A stretch of 64,000 nucleotides of DNA from Colocasia esculenta (taxonomy: Eukaryota; Streptophyta; Magnoliopsida; Alismatales; Araceae), in NCBI GenBank assembly GCA_014218235.1, contig CM024759.1, positions 75,537,079 to 75,601,078 of the forward strand, in the 5' to 3' direction. A program made the position numbers and the translations under genes. Numbering within the stretch: the stretch's first letter is position 1; every line of letters starts with the position of its first letter. Positions 11,590-23,607 of the stretch are shown in pieces. Below the pieces are notes generated by a model, which worked only from the letters and a program-made list of their open reading frames with translations, did no database searches and had not been told where the DNA came from.

Positions 11590-12799
11590 GTTCCTGACCT
11601 AGCTTTACCAGACTTTCAATTGCAGAGTTGTTAGTCATTACACCACGCTTTCTCTTCCTAGTGGAAGGGATATTAGAAGTGAATGTAGGAGAGGCGTTAT
11701 CACCCTCATTCACATCAACATCTACAGGTGTATGAGATCGCCGAACATTGTACTCAGGTGTGCCACCCTTTATACCTAAGTCTATGTCAGTATCATCCTC
11801 ATCCTCTACATCAACATTGTCATTACCAATATCCAAGAAAGATGTCCCAACATTAGGAGCAGCATTGTCACCCCTAGCTAATGAGTTGGAGCAAATCAAT
11901 GTTAATTGCTCCATGAATAAGAATGGCTTGCCCTGAATTTTTTTGAATTCATTTTTTCTCTGAAAGAAATCATTATAAAACAGTTATAAAAATTAAACAA
12001 TGACAGAAAATACTATCTAAATTAACCACACTAAGCTACATACCGCCACCAAGTCTTCCCAGGTCTCCTGATCTCTAGGGACTGACATGTGCTTGTCATC
12101 ATCCCAGCCCCAGCCAGAACGATTCTTGAGGTCAAGGTACAAGACATACAATTTCTTCAAAATTTTAAATCTATTTTTCAGATTGTGCAATGTGTATCCT
12201 AGCTTTGAGACTTCATTGAACTTAACAATTGTGGTTCTCCATGCTTCTTTTGTGAAATTGCGATTGACAAAGCCGTCATCATTAACCTTATGTTCCACAA
12301 GGATGTCTAGCAAAGCACAATCAGCCTCATAGCTCCAGTTTGCAACTCTACCCTTATTTCCATTCCTTGTACCCATTGAATATAGGCTATAGACAACAAT
12401 CATGCAGATTAGCAGAAGTAATAATCATGTACATTAGCAGAAGTAATAATCATGCACATTAGCATTAAAAATAGAAAGACCATTATGTAATCATCATGGT
12501 GACTTGCACAAAAACAGTCATCACACCACAAAAAATAACACTGATCGAAACCTACTTCATGTCATGAATAAGAAAATGAGGAATGTCAAGTTGTATATAG
12601 ACAACAATGATGCACATTACAAGAAGTAATAATGTTAAGAATAGAAAGACCATTATAAAATCATCATGGTGACTTGCACAACAACACTATGATCGGACCA
12701 CAAAAAATATAACTGATCGGACCACAAAAATTATAAGAGACATTTTTTTACTGGAAGGGATTACCTTGTTGGACATATGAACCATATGCATAACATCAA

Positions 12800-12801
<2 letters not shown>

Positions 12802-12839
<38 letters not shown>
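12802..12839. repeat. (AT)n microsatellite
   Basis: An uninterrupted run of about 19 TA units. Confidence 0.95.
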
Positions 12840-12841
<2 letters not shown>

Positions 12842-13384
12842 TCATATTATGACCATATTAAAACTACTCATGTGCTTAGAAAATAAGATACATAAGTCGT
12901 CTGGATCACATCACAGCCTTCATCCCAGGAGCCTTGGAATGGCACACCCATTTCATTTGAGAAGCATTGTTTTTTTTTTCAAAAGCTCTGCTTGAGCTCC
13001 TACAGCATCTGCTTCTGAGTGTGTATTATAATTGACAGTGAACACAAGACATCATCATACAAGTCCATGACTGTTATGTTCAGTTAAAAGTAACACAATC
13101 ACATGAACACCCGAGGAGGAGTTGGACAATGACCTCTTGAAGAAAAAACTCGGAAGTAAATCAAAACAAAAAGATCTTAGGTGCTTTCATGTAGAAATTG
13201 GAGTACAATTTAATGCAACAGAGAGGAATAATGGGCCACCTACATTCCTTACAAAAGTTGTTTATCTGAGGAATGAGAAACTAAATCAAAGTTAAATGCT
13301 ATCAAACAATGGGCAAGTAATTACAACTGTCATACTGGCTTCCCACTTACAGGTGTCCCTTTCATATTATGACCATACACCAAT

Positions 13385-13387
<3 letters not shown>

Positions 13388-13429
<42 letters not shown>
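13388..13429. repeat. (AT)n microsatellite
   Basis: An uninterrupted run of about 21 TA units. Confidence 0.95.
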
Positions 13430-13431
<2 letters not shown>

Positions 13432-13590
13432 GAAGCACATAACTTATAGGGGACCCCGCAAGCAACACAGATGGGCCATACAGCACATGCAAGTGATCAT
13501 ATTAAATCAACACAGCACAACAAACATGGACAACAATCAACAGCTCGAGGGGAATAGCAACTACTATGGTGAGTAAGTTTTGCCAGGATG

Positions 13591-13734
13591 GAAAATGGGA
13601 AGGAAGAACCCAGTCGGGAACATGCAACAGAAGAGGGGAAGGACATGTACCACACAACCATCATCTCTGCAACTTGTGAAAATGGGAAGGAAGAACCCAG
13701 TCGGGAACATGCAACAGAAGGGGGGAAGGACATG
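13591..13734. repeat. 87-bp minisatellite, left part
   Basis: Units start at 13591 and 13678 (GAAAATGGGAAGGAAGAACC). The second unit is cut by the Tekay LTR at 13735 and continues at 22726 on the other side of that element. It belongs to the Harbinger element's non-coding part. Confidence 0.85.
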
Positions 13735-15981
13735 TGTAACGTCGCGTGTTTCTTGGATCATTTTGGATCGTGTGTGTTGTGGTTGTGGTGGCCGTTGAGT
13801 GGCCAGTGTGCTGTAGACGCGTGGTGTGTGCAGGTGTGGTGCAGGTTAGGTCCCGAAATGAAATAGGACCTGCTGCAGTTGAGTAGGAGTTGGCGGCCAG
13901 GTATGGCCGTTGACTTGTTGACGTCCAGGTAAGTTGTCGTTGACTGCATGAACTTAACGGCATAAGATATGGACGTTTGTGGTGGCGGTTGCCCTAAGCG
14001 TCAGAAGGGTTGACGCCAACCTGTGCAATCTGCAGGTTATAGGGTCACCCGAGGGCAGGTTTTCCACCTGGTTCTTCCTCTCCCCTGCCCTAGCTTCACG
14101 CCCATGTTTCCCTAAAGCTTCCAACAGTCTCAAAAGAGTGGTTGGAGGGTCGTGGAACGTGTGGCGGTGACGAATCGCGCGAGGAAACGCATGTGCGAGG
14201 CGTGATTCCCGTGGGAGCTCGTGGAGGGTTCGGCGTGGATTGGGAGAATTCGGGAGGTTTAAGCGTGTGCTGAGGTAGGGAATGAGCCTGGTAATTCCTA
14301 TAGGCCGTAATAACGTAATTAGAAAACATGAATCTGCATGGAAATGGCAATTTCGGGTAGCGGTATCCATGCGGGGTATATGGGTGGTTTGAGTAATTTA
14401 GCGAACGAATCATGTTGTTTTGAGTTCTTTGGGATTCATGCATGTCAGAGGAAGTGTTTCCTCATATTATCTCGTTGGTTACGGGATCAAGTATGCCTGT
14501 AGAATCAGTTAGGGTTTCTGCAGGAACTGGAGTCGAGGAGCTTGGCGTCAACATCGTTGGACGCCAGGTTCTTTAGCTGGGAACTAGACGGCTAGATACC
14601 TTGCCGTCTATATCCCATCGATGGCAGTCGATGTTGCCGTCAGCATGCTTTTGTTTTAAATATTGATATATTGAATATCTGTTGGTATTAAGTGGTGCAA
14701 TGATAATCGTGGTGCACCCAGTGCTCGTGTTTTGTGGGACCAACGTACTGAGTACGCAGTTGGTTGGTTCTTTACGTGTTTGTGTAGTGTTCACGTGTAG
14801 TAGACTACTAGTGCACGTAGTTTATGTGCGACTTCACGTGGTTTTGTGTACGTGGCGAGTAGTACGACGCCTACCGTGGTTACCTCTTTAGTTGGGTGCC
14901 CCAGGTTCTTTGTGAGCCAGGCTGTTAGCTCGGGGCTTTGTCTCGGTACTTGTGTTGTACCGTCGAGGTTTGTGTCATCTGACCTGGACACCCTCACTCC
15001 TTTGCTTGAGTTGTACGTCCGGCTGAGGGAAAGACGACAGTGGGACAGTGACACTTGTGTTTGTCTTTAGTCACTTGTAGCGTGCTCATAGTTGGGGGTA
15101 CGGACACCAGTAGTCGACATTGGTCCCCAGCTAGTCCTTTTCCAGTGCCTCACTCTAGAGGGCCCAGGCCAGGGTCTCCAGAGGTGCCAAGCATGGGCCT
15201 GTGACCGTGTGGTTCGCAGGTGGTGGTGTTTAGTTGGTCTCCACAGTTGCTTGACCTTTTCACGTGGAGCGGCAGCTAGACCTTTCGTCCGTGGCTGCGA
15301 GACTGAGAGGTAGACATGTGTTAGCTTGTCCGAGTCAGTCTCTGGTGTCGCGAACCAGTTCACGTGACTCGTGTTTGGCTGTCTCTACTTTAGCTCGTAC
15401 ACCTGTACTGGTTTGCCGTTTAATTATTATAGTTGTTTTTCGTAGTCGGCAGACGGTGAGTACTTTTACAGCTTTTATATCCTGCTTAGTTGTTCTATAA
15501 ATTGTTGGTATTGTTTACTGCTTTCGTACATGTGGTTTGGTTTTGCTCGGTGTTGGGGGAGTTCCCTACTGAGCCAGTGACTAGCGAGGCTCACCCCTAC
15601 CCCCACAGGTGAGAGCGAGGAGGACGTTTCTCAACCGTCGTCCAATTCGGAGCCGCGCCGTAGCGGTGCAGGGTCAGTACCTCTGGCAGTGTAGCCTCTG
15701 GTAGTGTAGTTTCCAGCAGTGTAGTAGTAGTAGAATAGTTAGTTGTTTATTTGCTTTCAGTTGTACCTCGGGGTATGCCCCAGGCTCTTGTACTTTCTTT
15801 CAGTTTTGTGAAATTATGGCTATGTAAACTTGTGAAATATAAGTGTGAAATGGTGTGTTCCTTTGTGTTTACACGGACTGTGGTTTGGTATCCCTTGCGA
15901 GGCTTCGGCCCGTTCGCGGGAGGCGGACTCGGATCAAACACGTTATCGGTTTAACGGGCTTGGCCGAGGCGTTCCGCCACA
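13735..15981 (+). repeat. 5' LTR of Tekay element
   Basis: 2,247 bp, TGTAACGTCGCG at the start and TTCCGCCACA at the end, aligning over its full length with 20478-22725. Confidence 0.95.
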
Positions 15982-15983
15982 GT

Positions 15984-15995
15984 TGGTATCAGAGC
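15984..15995 (+). promoter_or_regulatory. Primer binding site (tRNA-iMet type)
   Basis: TGGTATCAGAGC, two bases after the 5' LTR. It is complementary to the 3' end of initiator tRNA-Met, the usual primer of this lineage. Confidence 0.9.
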
Positions 15996-16133
15996 AAGGT
16001 CCGTGATAATATAAGGGAACTAGAAAGATACATAGCCTTTTTTCGGTCTTTGTACACTGCTGATATGGGCCCTGGTTTCTGATAATTCGTTATTTTGTTT
16101 TTGTTTGGTGTTTTGTTTATGTAGAAATTTGAA

Positions 16134-19100
16134 ATGGCTGATAGAAGAGATTGGGGTGGTGGAGGAGATGATCCAGAGGAGAGCACTCAATGTATGATAG
16201 AGAGGATTTGGGAGAGCCTCACTGATATTCGAGCAAGGATGGATCAGCAGGCGCCGATACCACCGGTTGTAGTGCCACCTGGGGATGGAGAGGTTGTACC
16301 TATTGCTCTAGTCCCACCAGGAGTGGAGGTGCCTTTTGCAGCGCCCTTGCCACCACCACCACCAGTGTTATTAGCAGAGGAACCAGTGATGCAAGTGGAA
16401 AAGTTTCTGAGATTGCAGCCGCCTACTTACTCAGGAGGGCCAAATCCAGATACAGCAGAACACTGGGTTCATGAGATTGAAAGGGTCTTTGCGACCATGA
16501 GGTGTCCGGCAGCAGATAAAGTTGTGTTAGCTGCTTATCAGTTGAGAGGTTTTGCATTGGAATGGTGGCGACTGAAGATGCAGACCACCTTTGCAGGTAG
16601 GACAGAAGAGGTTATTACTTGGTCGGAATTTCTTGATGTATTTAACGATACATTCTTTCCGATTCAAGTGCAGCAAGTGAAGAGAGAGCAGTTTCGGACA
16701 CTCCAGCAAGGTAACTCTTCAGTTTTAGAGTACCAGATGAGGTTTATGGCTCTCAGTCGTTATGCACCTTATGTAGTGTCAGATAATAATATGATGGTTG
16801 AGTACTTCATTAGAGGTTTGAGAGTGGAGTTGCAGGATGCAATAGTACCTCTCATGTGTAAGACAGTGGAAGAAGCAGCCCACAGAGCAGCAACGTTGGA
16901 GTGGTCTATTCGGACTCGTCAGGTGGGCGAGTCAGACTCAGTTAGTTTTCGGCTACCGCAGCAGTCAGTGGGTGCAAGTAAGGGTAAAACACCAGCAGGA
17001 CCTTCTTCATCAGGCTTTGGTAAGTGGGGTCAGAAATTAAAGCAAGCATTTAAAGGTAAAGGAAGAGGATGGGGAGGTCGTCAGCAATTCCAACAAGGTC
17101 GTGGTAGACCAGAGGTGGAAGAGTCGCAGCAGAGTACTGCTAGGCAGCCTATTACTCCACCAGGGTATAGATGTTATAATTGCAATCAGCCGGGGCATTT
17201 GATCCGCAATTGCCCCTATTCAAGAGAGTATGGGTACGGAAGAGGTGTGCAGCAGCCTCAGCAGTTTTAGCAGCCACAGGCAGGTCGTGGCAGAGGAGTA
17301 CCGCAACAGCGAGGAAGGGGCCGGGTTATGGCTATCACCCGAGCCCAGGCAGAGGCATCGAATATGATAGAAGGTATTTTACCTCTTTATGATTATTCAA
17401 CAAGAGTTTTATTTGATTCGGGTGCCTCTCATTCTTTCATTTCCGAAGAGTTTCTGGATTGCATGACTCATCCTTTAGAGGAAAAGTCTTGTGAGTTAGT
17501 AGTGGAGGTTCCCTCGGGTGAGTTCCTGCTCACTTTGAGCTATGTAGATGAAGCTCTTATGGTGATCGAGGGGAACCAGATGTCGAGTCGGTTGTATGCC
17601 CTGCAGTTGGCAGATTATGATATTATTTTGGGTATGGATTGACTTGAGACTTATGGAGCAATGCTAGATTGCAGAAAAAAGAGGACCAGGTTTTGTCATC
17701 CTAATGGTGCAGTATTTGAATATCAAGGTATGCATTTTTATACCTCTAAGTTTCTAATTTCTGCAATTAAAGCTAGAAAGTTGAATGATGTGACCATTAA
17801 GAATAAGTATCCGTTACCAAGAATAGATGATCTGTTTGATCAGTTGCAATCAGCAAAGGTATTTTCTAAAATTTATTTGAGGTCCGGGTACCATCAGTTG
17901 AGAATTAAAGAGGAAGATATAGATAAAACAGCTTTCAGAACCAGATATGGTCACTATGAATTTGTGGTTATGCCATTTGGGTTGACCAATGCGACTGCAG
18001 GTTTTATGGATCTGATGAATAGAATTTTTTATCCGTATTTAGATCAATTCATTGTGGTCTTTATAGATGATATTCTGATTTATTCAGCATCTGAAGAGGA
18101 GCATGCAGCTCATTTGAGGTTTACCCTGCAGTTGTTAAGGGATAATCAGTTGTTTGCCAAATTCAATAAGTGTGAATTTTGGTTGAAAGAAATTCAGTTT
18201 CTCGGTCATGTTATTTCAGCTAAAGGAGTAGCAGTAGACCCGAGTAAAGTGGAAGCAGTGATGAGATGGGAAGTGCCTAAGACAATAACTGAGATTAGAA
18301 GTTTTCTGGGATTGGCAGGTTATTATAGGCATTTTATTCAAGATTTTTCTAAGATTGCGGCACCTATGACTAAATTGACCAGGAAAGGTGTGCCTTTTGT
18401 ATGGTCCGGTGAATGTCAGAAAAGTTTTATGGAATTAAAGAAGAGGCTTGCATCAGCACCTATATTGACGTTATCGGCAGGGAGTGGTGGTTTTGTGTTG
18501 TATACTGATGCTTCAAGGAGAGGACTTGGCGCAATGCTTATGCAGCATGGCAAAGTGATAGCTTATGCGTCCAGGCAATTGAAGCTGGCAGAGGAGAATT
18601 ACCCCACTCATGATTTGGAATTGGCAGCAGTTGTGTTTGCTTTGAAAATATGGAGGCATTATCTGTATGGCGAGAGATTTGAGATCTTTACGGATCATAA
18701 AAGCTTGAAGTATATCTTCTCGCAGAAAGATTTAAATCTCCGTCAGCGCAGATGGATTAAATATCTGAAGGATTATGATTTCAGTTTGGCTTACCATCCA
18801 GGTAAGGCCAATGTTGTAGCAGATGCCTTGTGGAGAAAGGCATATATAAATCTGATGATGATTAAAGAATGGAAGTTGTATGAAGAGATAGTGGAGAACT
18901 CCTTGTATGTGCCCAGTAGTCAGCGGCGAGCAGTACTAGCTGCTAGTGCTGTAGAACCATCTTTGTATTGGCAGATTGTTGAAGCTCAGAGAGCAGATGT
19001 AAGTTTAATGGAGATTGTAAAGATGGAATGAGTTATCATTGATGATAGCTGTGTGGTTAGGCTCAGAGGCAGATTATTTATTCCAGCAGAGAGAGAGGTA

Positions 19101-20360
19101 AAGCAGAGAGTGTTGGAAGAGGCTCATAAATCTCGGTACACTATCCATCAAGGTAGTATTAAAATGTACCATGATTTAAGGAAGCATTTATGGTGGCCTC
19201 ATATGAAAAAGGAAATAGCAGAGTTTGTTGCCAGGTGTGCTATCTGTCAGCAGATTAAAGCAGAGCATCAGAAGCCTGGAGGTCTATTGCAACTACTACC
19301 CATTCCACAATGGAAATGGGATGATATTGCGATGGACTTTGTAGTAGGCTTACCAAGATCAAGTTCCGGGCATAATGGAATTTGGGTATTTGTTGACAGA
19401 TTGACTAAGGTATGCAGATTAGTGGCGGTAAGTATGTCTTGGACAGTGGACAGATTAGCAAAGATTTATGTTGATAAAATTGTTCCCCTGCATGGTATTC
19501 CGAAGACTATTGTGTCTGATAGAGATCCAAGATTTACTTCTGGTTTTTGGAGAAGTCTGCAGAAAGTAATTGGTACTGAGCTGAGGTATAGCTCCGCTTA
19601 TCATCCCCAGACAGATGGTCAGACAGAGAGGACTATTCAGACGATTGAAGACATGTTGCGGGCTTGTTGTTTAGTTTGGGGAGGTAACTGGGAGCATTAT
19701 TTGGGAATGGTTGAGTTTGCCTATAATAATAGTTATCATACCAGTCTTGGAATGGCACCGTATGAAGCTCTATATGGAAGGCCATTGAACTGGCATGAAG
19801 TGGGAGAAAGGCAGTTAGTGGGTCCTGAATTAATTCAGCAAACCACAGAAGTAGTAAAGTTTATTAAAGAGAAATTGCAGGCAGCTCAAAGTAGACAAAA
19901 GAGCTATGCAGATAATCGGAGAAGACCACTTCAGTTTGAGGTGGGAGATTTTGTTTTCCTGAGAGTTTCTCCGAGTAAGGGAATCATGAGGTTTGGCAAG
20001 ACTGGAAAGTTGAGCCCGAGATATGTGGGACCCTTTCAAGTGTTAGAAAGGATTGGGGAGACGGCTTATAGGCTGGATTTGCCAGCAGATTTTGCGGATG
20101 TCCATGATATATTTCATGCTTCTATGTTAAGAAAGTGTATTGAAGATCCAGCTCAAATAATCAGTTATCAAGGTGGTGACTTGAGGCCGGATATGACCAT
20201 GCCAGAGTATTCGGTGCAGATCATGGATCGAAAGATAAAGAAGCTGAGAAATAAAGAAATTGAGCTAGTTAAAGTGAGATGGGAAAATAGGTTGGGTGGT
20301 AAAGATACCTGGGAGTTAACTGAGAAGATGGCTAAAGGGTATCCCTATTTGTTTGAATAA
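16134..20360 (+). pseudogene. Tekay gag-pol, one reading frame with three stops and a deletion in RT
   Basis: The whole polyprotein lies in a single frame. Gag (from 16134) ends in a CCHC knuckle, CYNCNQPGHLIRNC. A TAG at 17268-17270 sits where the frame otherwise continues in a Gln/Gly/Arg-rich linker. Protease has LFDSGASHSFIS. A TGA at 17640-17642 replaces the Trp expected after ILGMD. At about 17780 the text jumps from KAR to LNDVTIKNKYPLPRI, so the N-terminal part of RT (fingers, probably over 100 residues) is deleted. Motif A reads FSKIYLRSGYHQ, with the first catalytic Asp changed to Tyr (codon 17874-17876). Motif C, FIDDILIYS, is intact. RNase H (YTDASRRGLGA) follows, then a third stop (TGA 19029-19031), H2C2 and integrase (MDFVVGLP, VSDRDPRF, QTER) and a chromodomain-like end (ELVKVRWENR). 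It is not functional. Confidence 0.93.
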
Positions 20361-20368
20361 GCTTTTGT

Positions 20369-20475
20369 ATTTTCTTTTTAGATGATAGTGCTTGTAAAAG
20401 TGTGAATGTTTAAGTTGTTTAAATTTGAGTTGTATTATGAATTTCGAGGTCGAAATTTTCTTTTTAGATGATAGT
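20369..20475 (+). repeat. 21-bp direct repeat replacing the usual polypurine tract
   Basis: A 21-bp sequence with core TTTTCTTTTTAGATGATAG occurs at 20369-20389 and 20455-20475, 86 bp apart. The second copy ends two bases before the 3' LTR, where chromoviruses normally have a purine-rich tract. No good polypurine tract is visible here. Confidence 0.7.
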
Positions 20476-20477
20476 AA

Positions 20478-22725
20478 TGTAGCATCGCGTGTTTCTTAGA
20501 TCCTTTTGGATCGTGTGTGTTGTGGTTGTGGCGGCCGTTGAGTGGCCAGTGTGCTGTAGACGCGTGGTGTGTGCAGGTGTGGTGCAGGTTAGGTCCCGAA
20601 ATGAAATAGGACCTGCTGCAGTTGAGTAGGAGTTGGCGGCCAGATATGGCCGTTGACTTGTTGACGTCCAGGTAAGTTGCCATTGACTGCATGAACTTAA
20701 CGGCATAAGATATGGACGTTTGTGGTGGCGGTTGCCCTAAGCGGCAGAAGGATTGACGCCAACCTGTGCAATCTGTAGGTTATAGGGTCACCCGAGGGCA
20801 GGTTTTCCACCTGGTTCTTCCTCTCCCATGCCCTAGCTTCACGCCCCTATTTCCCTAAAGCTTCCAACAGTCTCAGAAGAGTGGTTGGAGGGTCGTGGAA
20901 CGTGTGGCGGTGACGAATCGCGCGAGGAAACGCCTGTGCGAGGCGTGATTCCCGTGGGAGCTCGTGGAGGGTTCGGCGTGGATTGGGAGAATTCAGGAGG
21001 TTTAAGCGTGTGTTGAGGTAGGGAATGACCCTAGTAATTCCTATAGGTTGTAATAACGTAATTAGAAAACATGAATCTGCATGGAAATGGCAATTTCGGG
21101 TAGCGGTATCCATGCAGGGTATATGGGTGGTTTGAGTAATTTAGCGAACAAATCATGTTGTTTTGAGTTCTTTGGGATTCATGCATGTCAGAGGAAGTGT
21201 TTCCTCATATTTTCTCATTGGTTACGGGATCAAGTATGCCTATAGAATCAGTTAGGATTTCTGTAGGAACTGGAGTCGAGGAGCTTGGCGTCAACATCGT
21301 TGGACGCCAGATTCTTCAGCTGGGAACTAGACGGCCAGATACATTGCCGTCTATATCCCATCGACGGCAGTCGATGTTGCCGTCAACATGCTTTTGTTTT
21401 AAATATTGATATATTGAATATCTGTTGGTATTAAGTGGTGCAACGATAATCGTGGTGCACCCAGTGCTCGTGTTTTGTGGGACCAGCGTACTGAGTACGC
21501 AGTTGGTTGGTTCTTTACGTGTTTGTGTAGTGTTCACATGTAGTAGACTACTAGTGCACGCGATTTACATGCGACTTCACGTGATTTTGTGTACGTGGCG
21601 AGTAGTACGACGCCTACCGTGGTTACCTCTCTAGTTGGGTGCCCCAGGTTCTTTGTGAGCCAGGCTGTTAGCTCGAGGCTTTGTGCCGGTACTTGTGTTG
21701 TACCGTCGAGGTCTGTGTCGTCTGACCTGGACACCCTCACTCCTTTGCTTGAGTTGTACGTCCGGCTGAGGGAAAGACGATAGTGGGACAGTGACACTTG
21801 TGTTTGTCTTTAGTCACTTGTAGCGCGCTCGTAGTTGGGGGTACGGACACCAGTAGTCGACACTGGTCCCCAGCTAGTCCTTTTCCAGTGCCTCACTCTA
21901 GAGGGCCCAGGCCAGGGTCTCCAGAGGTGCCAGGCATGGGCCTGTGACCGTGTGGTTCGCAGGTGGTGGTGTTTAGTTGGTCTCCACAGTTGCTTGACCT
22001 TTTCACGTGGAGCGGCAGCTGGACCTTTCGTCCGTGGCTGCGAGACTGAGAGGTAGACCTGTGTTAGCTTGTCCGAGTCAGTCTCTGGTGTCACGAACCA
22101 GTTCACGTGACTCGTGTTTGGCTGTCTCTACTTTAGCTCGTACACCTGTACTGGTTTGCCGTTTAATTATTACAGTTGTTTTTCGTAGTCGGCAGACAGT
22201 GAGTACTTTTACAGCTTTTATATCTTACTTAGCTGTTCTATAAATTGTTGGTATTGTTTACTGCTTTTGTACCTGTGGTTTGGTTTTGCTCGGTGTTGGG
22301 GGAGTTCCCTACTGAGCCAGTGACTAGCGAGGCTCACCCCTACCCCCACAGGTGAGAGCGAGGAGGACGTTTCTTAACCGTCGTCCAGTTCAGAGCCGCA
22401 CCGTAGCGGTGCAGGGTCAGTACCTCTGGCAATGTAGCCTCCGGTAGTGTAGTTTCCAGCAGTGTAGTAGTAGTAGAATAGTTAGTTGTTTATTTGCTTT
22501 CAGTTGTACCTCGGGGTATGCCCCAGACTCTTGTACTTTCTTTCAGTTTTGTGAAATTATGGCTATGTAAACTTTGTGAAATATAAGTGTGAAATGGTGT
22601 GTTCCTTTGTGTTTACACGGACTGTGGTTTGGTATCCCTTGCGAGGCTTCGGCCCGTTCGCGAGAGGGGGACTCGAATCAAGTACGTTATCGGTTTAACG
22701 GACTTGGCCGAGGCATTCCGCCACA
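20478..22725 (+). repeat. 3' LTR of Tekay element
   Basis: 2,248 bp, TGTAGCATCGCG at the start and TTCCGCCACA at the end. It is followed directly by the ACATG duplication. Confidence 0.95.
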
Positions 22726-22860
22726 ACATGTACTACACAACCATCGCCTCTCCAACTTGTAAAAATGGGGGAAGGAAGAACCACCAGACAACATGCAACA
22801 GAAGGGGGAAGGACATGTACCACAGAAAATGGGGGAAGGAAGAACCCAAGAGAGTGCAAA
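22726..22860. repeat. 87-bp minisatellite, right part
   Basis: Resumes the unit cut at 13734. The joined unit is about 88 bp, followed by a shortened unit of about 66 bp and the beginning of another. Confidence 0.8.
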
Positions 22861-23607
22861 CCACTAGACCGTAGGCGACAGTTCGAAGGAAGCAGCAGCA
22901 GTCCGTAGATCAAAGATGAAGGAAGCAACAGCAGCCCGTAGATCGAAGATGAAGGAAGCAACAGCAAGCCGTAGGCGACAGATCGAAGGGGAAGGAGGCA
23001 CCACAACACCGCAAGCGAAGGATCGAAGACCTCGACAGCTAGGGTATCATCGTCTAGGGCATCATCGGAGCATTGAGCGCAGGAATGGGAAGACTGCAAG
23101 AGAGCAGAAGGAGAGGATGGAACACCTCGGCAACTAGGGCATCATCGGAGCATCGAAGCATCGAGGATTCGAGGGCATCACCAGGGCGATGAGAAGAGGG
23201 CAAGACGAGAGAAAAGGGCAAGACGAGGGAAAGAGAAGTCTCGCACAGATGGGCGTGAGAACATAGAAACGGGGTTTAACAAATGGGGATAAGTCATTCC
23301 AACTTGACTTATCCCCGGTTCTAACCTCAAAAATGGGGATAAGTCATCTCTGTCCCCAAAATCCTTAACCCCCCTTATCTCCGGTGAGAAATGACATACC
23401 AAACTAAGAATGGGGTTTAATTAGGGATAACCCATCCCTATCCCGATACCAAACATGACCTTAAGATTAGAAAATGGGGATAAGCTATCCCTAATTTACT
23501 CCCTTTTTTTTTTAGGAAATCCCCAAAATACTTAAATCATGTTTATCCCTATTTTTTTAAAGCACCAAACATGGAATGAGGTTAACTTATCACTTATCCC
23601 CTCCTAC
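22861..23607. other. Harbinger right arm: short tandem repeats and subterminal repeats
   Basis: 22880-22985 holds about three copies of a 33-bp unit (GTAGATCGAAGATGAAGGAAGC). From 23270 outward come repeated GGGGATAAGTCA / TGACTTATCCCC motifs and GTTTGGTAT, which recur inverted at 6640-6790 in the left arm. This is the subterminal region of the DNA transposon and the inner right TIR lies at 23439-23460. No gene is seen. Confidence 0.55.

Larger units (their letters stand above)
8683..12376 (-). pseudogene. MYB/SANT-like DNA-binding protein of the Harbinger element, split by a solo LTR
   Basis: Exon 1 (12376-12044) encodes a Myb/SANT-like domain (VANWSYEADCALLDILVEHK, W in FTKEAWRTTIVKFNE, then LKNRFKILKKLY and WGWDDDKHM). 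An 84-bp GT-AG intron (12043-11960) joins it in frame to exon 2 (11959-11590; KPFLFMEQL, acidic linker, basic RKRKRG). The frame then runs straight into the end of a solo LTR. After removing that LTR and one TSD copy, the same frame resumes at 8903 and runs to a stop at 8683. It encodes a region with IQEAIDEFM, IPEQYFFKAVDLM and LLPHLRLGWIM, the usual C-terminal segment of these proteins. One stop at 8875-8877 lies in that part. The family is the second protein of PIF/Harbinger, thought to bind the termini and bring in the transposase. It is inactive here. Confidence 0.8.
12404..13590. other. Non-coding part of the Harbinger element
   Basis: Upstream of the MYB-like gene. Two (AT)n microsatellites (12802-12839 and 13388-13429) are present. 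The 17-mer TTCATATTATGACCATA lies just after the first (12841-12857) and just before the second (13361-13377), so this part contains an old duplication. No gene is seen. Confidence 0.6.
13735..22725 (+). mobile_element. Ty3/Gypsy chromovirus, Tekay/Del lineage, TSD ACATG
   Basis: An 8,991-bp LTR retrotransposon bounded by ACATG at 13730-13734 and 22726-22730. The LTRs run 13735-15981 and 20478-22725 (TGTA...CCACA). The order is gag, protease, RT, RNase H, integrase, chromodomain-like tail, which with the tRNA-Met primer site fits the Tekay/Del clade. Counting by eye, the first 280 bp of the two LTRs differ at about 10 positions, mostly C/T or G/A, so the insertion is not recent. The integrity of both LTRs contrasts with a defective coding region. 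It is inserted in an 87-bp minisatellite of the Harbinger element. Confidence 0.95.

Noticed and set aside
11585..11914. A separate small acidic protein gene
   Set aside because: It is exon 2 of the Harbinger MYB-like gene; its stop codon is supplied by the inserted LTR.
13954..15954. Numerous ORFs of 60-140 residues in the Tekay LTRs
   Set aside because: The same ORFs occur in both LTRs with disrupting differences; no domain. LTR sequence is regulatory.
6619..23463. Inner TIR pair as the certain ends of the Harbinger element
   Set aside because: Flanking triplets do not match (TTT against TTA), while the outer pair has matching TTA; kept only as a subterminal or nested repeat.
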